DNA of 14,638 bases from an uncultured Brevundimonas sp. (GTDB lineage Bacteria > Pseudomonadota > Alphaproteobacteria > Caulobacterales > Caulobacteraceae), in assembly GCA_946481425.1 (NCBI GenBank), contig CAMLNT010000043.1:1-14638 (forward strand). Reading direction: 5' to 3'. The notes beneath the pieces were generated by a model that did not search any database, was not told the DNA's origin, and saw nothing but the letters and a program-made list of their open reading frames with translations. The position numbers were made by a program, and so were the translations under genes. Position 1 is the stretch's first letter. Every line of letters begins with the position of its first letter. Shown piece by piece: positions 13,738 to 14,638 of this stretch.

Positions 13738-14638
13738 TGGCCGACCCGTCCTGGATCAACGCCGCCCTCGTCGCCGCCCGTCCCCGGGCGGTCGGGGCCC
13801 TGCTGCGCTATTTCCGGGACCTAGACCTGGCCGAAGAGGCCTATCAGGACGCCTGCCTCAAGGCCCTCAAGGCCTGGCCGGATAAAGGGCCGCCGCGCGA
13901 CCCGGCCGCCTGGCTGATCTTCGTGGGCCGCAACGCCGCCCTCGATGGCGTCCGCAAACGCGCCAAGCAAACGGAACTCCCCGACGAGGCCCGCCTGTCC
14001 GATCTGGACGACGCCGAGACACCGCTGGCCGAGACGCTGGACCAGGCCGACTACCGCGACGACGTCCTGCGTTTGCTCTTCACCTGCTGCCATCCGGACC
14101 TGCCGGCCACTCAGCAGATTGCGCTCGCCCTGCGCATCGTCTCGGGCCTGACGGTCCCCCAGATCGCCCGCGCCTTCCTGATCGGCGACAAGGCGATGGA
14201 ACAGCGCATCACCCGCGCCAAGGCCCGCGTCGGAGCCGCCGGTATTCCCTTCGAAACCCCCGGCCCCATCGAGCGCGCCGAACGCCTCGGGGTGGTCGCG
14301 GCCATGATCTATCTGGTCTTCAACGAGGGCTACACGGCCCCCGATCCGACGAGCGACCGCGCGGGCCTGTGCGAGGAAGCCATCCGCCTCGGCCGCCTGC
14401 TCCTGCGCCTCTATCCGTCAGAGCCCGAGATCCTCGGTCTCGTGGCCCTGATGCTGCTCCAGCATTCACGCGCCGCCGCCCGCTTCGACGCCGACGGCGC
14501 CGTCGTCCTGCTCGACGACCAGGACCGCGCCCGCTGGGACCCGAAACTCATCGCCGAAGGCCTGGCCCTCATCGACAAGGCGCTGCGCCACCGCAATCCT
14601 GGTCCCTATCAGGTCCAGGCCGCCATCTCCGCCCTCCA
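13737..14638 (+). CDS. ECF42-type sigma factor with C-terminal extension (3' end missing)
   Basis: It is an RNA-polymerase sigma factor of the extracytoplasmic-function class, cut by the window end. 300 residues are visible, of perhaps 400 or so. The ATG overlaps the YCII stop. Region 2 is at about residues 10-75, with AEEAYQDACLKALKAWP and DPAAWLIFVGRNAALDGVRKR. Region 4 includes LLFTCCHPDLP (from about 112) and ALRIVSGLTVPQIARAFL. After it comes the ECF42 hallmark IYLVFNEGY (near 190) and a helical extension with LCEEAIRLGRLLLRLYPSEPE, LLDDQDRARWD and NPGPYQVQAAISAL. This extension replaces an anti-sigma factor as the control element in the group. No anti-sigma gene is seen on the visible side. 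Confidence 0.92.
   Translation, partial: MADPSWINAALVAARPRAVGALLRYFRDLDLAEEAYQDACLKALKAWPDKGPPRDPAAWLIFVGRNAALDGVRKRAKQTELPDEARLSDLDDAETPLAETLDQADYRDDVLRLLFTCCHPDLPATQQIALALRIVSGLTVPQIARAFLIGDKAMEQRITRAKARVGAAGIPFETPGPIERAERLGVVAAMIYLVFNEGYTAPDPTSDRAGLCEEAIRLGRLLLRLYPSEPEILGLVALMLLQHSRAAARFDADGAVVLLDDQDRARWDPKLIAEGLALIDKALRHRNPGPYQVQAAISAL

Overview
The window is very GC-rich (roughly 70 percent by eye), densely packed, and third codon positions are nearly all G or C. It carries families typical of alphaproteobacteria (DUF2336, DUF1491) plus a TauT/NitT-type ABC transporter, a CHASE2 protein, an M48 protease with a repeat tail and an ECF42-type sigma factor. A Caulobacterales member such as Brevundimonas or Caulobacter is the best guess. 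That is an inference from gene content and composition, not from a marker gene. No mobile element, CRISPR array, tRNA or rRNA was seen.

Layout, left to right. (1) 1-1476: the C-terminal four fifths of an ABC-F ATPase of the Uup type, cut by the window edge. (2) 1477-2210: the only long gene-free stretch. It is full of inverted repeats, including three arms that can form mutually exclusive hairpins and a run of stem-loops with TTCG loops ending in a very strong 44-nt hairpin. A 21-codon ORF with its own Shine-Dalgarno sequence lies inside and just past that hairpin. (3) 2211-4720: a three-gene ABC importer (lipoprotein binding protein, ATPase, permease) with 3-nt and overlapping junctions. (4) 4775-6378: a secreted proline-rich protein translationally coupled to a DUF2336 protein. 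(5) 6405-7244 (minus): a secreted protein of unknown function, diverging from a DUF1491 gene at 7301. (6) 7743-8123: a small unknown protein.

(7) 8204-12130: a tight three-gene cluster. It encodes a CHASE2 membrane protein with no signalling output domain, a 135-residue secreted protein and a secreted M48 metalloprotease with a helical-repeat tail. The first two genes overlap by 14 nt and the last two abut. A strong Shine-Dalgarno and a TTGACA-type promoter candidate precede it. All three products act at or outside the inner membrane, which suggests an envelope module. (8) 12138-13154 (minus): a membrane protein with a CxxC motif and a helical-repeat-like C-terminus, convergent with the protease gene. 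(9) 13339-14638: a YCII/DGPF protein followed by an ECF42 sigma factor with overlapping stop and start codons. A TGTCGG-N17-CGTC promoter candidate sits just upstream, so the pair looks autoregulated.

The most promising places for something undescribed are the structured non-coding stretch at 1560-2071 and the CHASE2/M48 envelope cluster.
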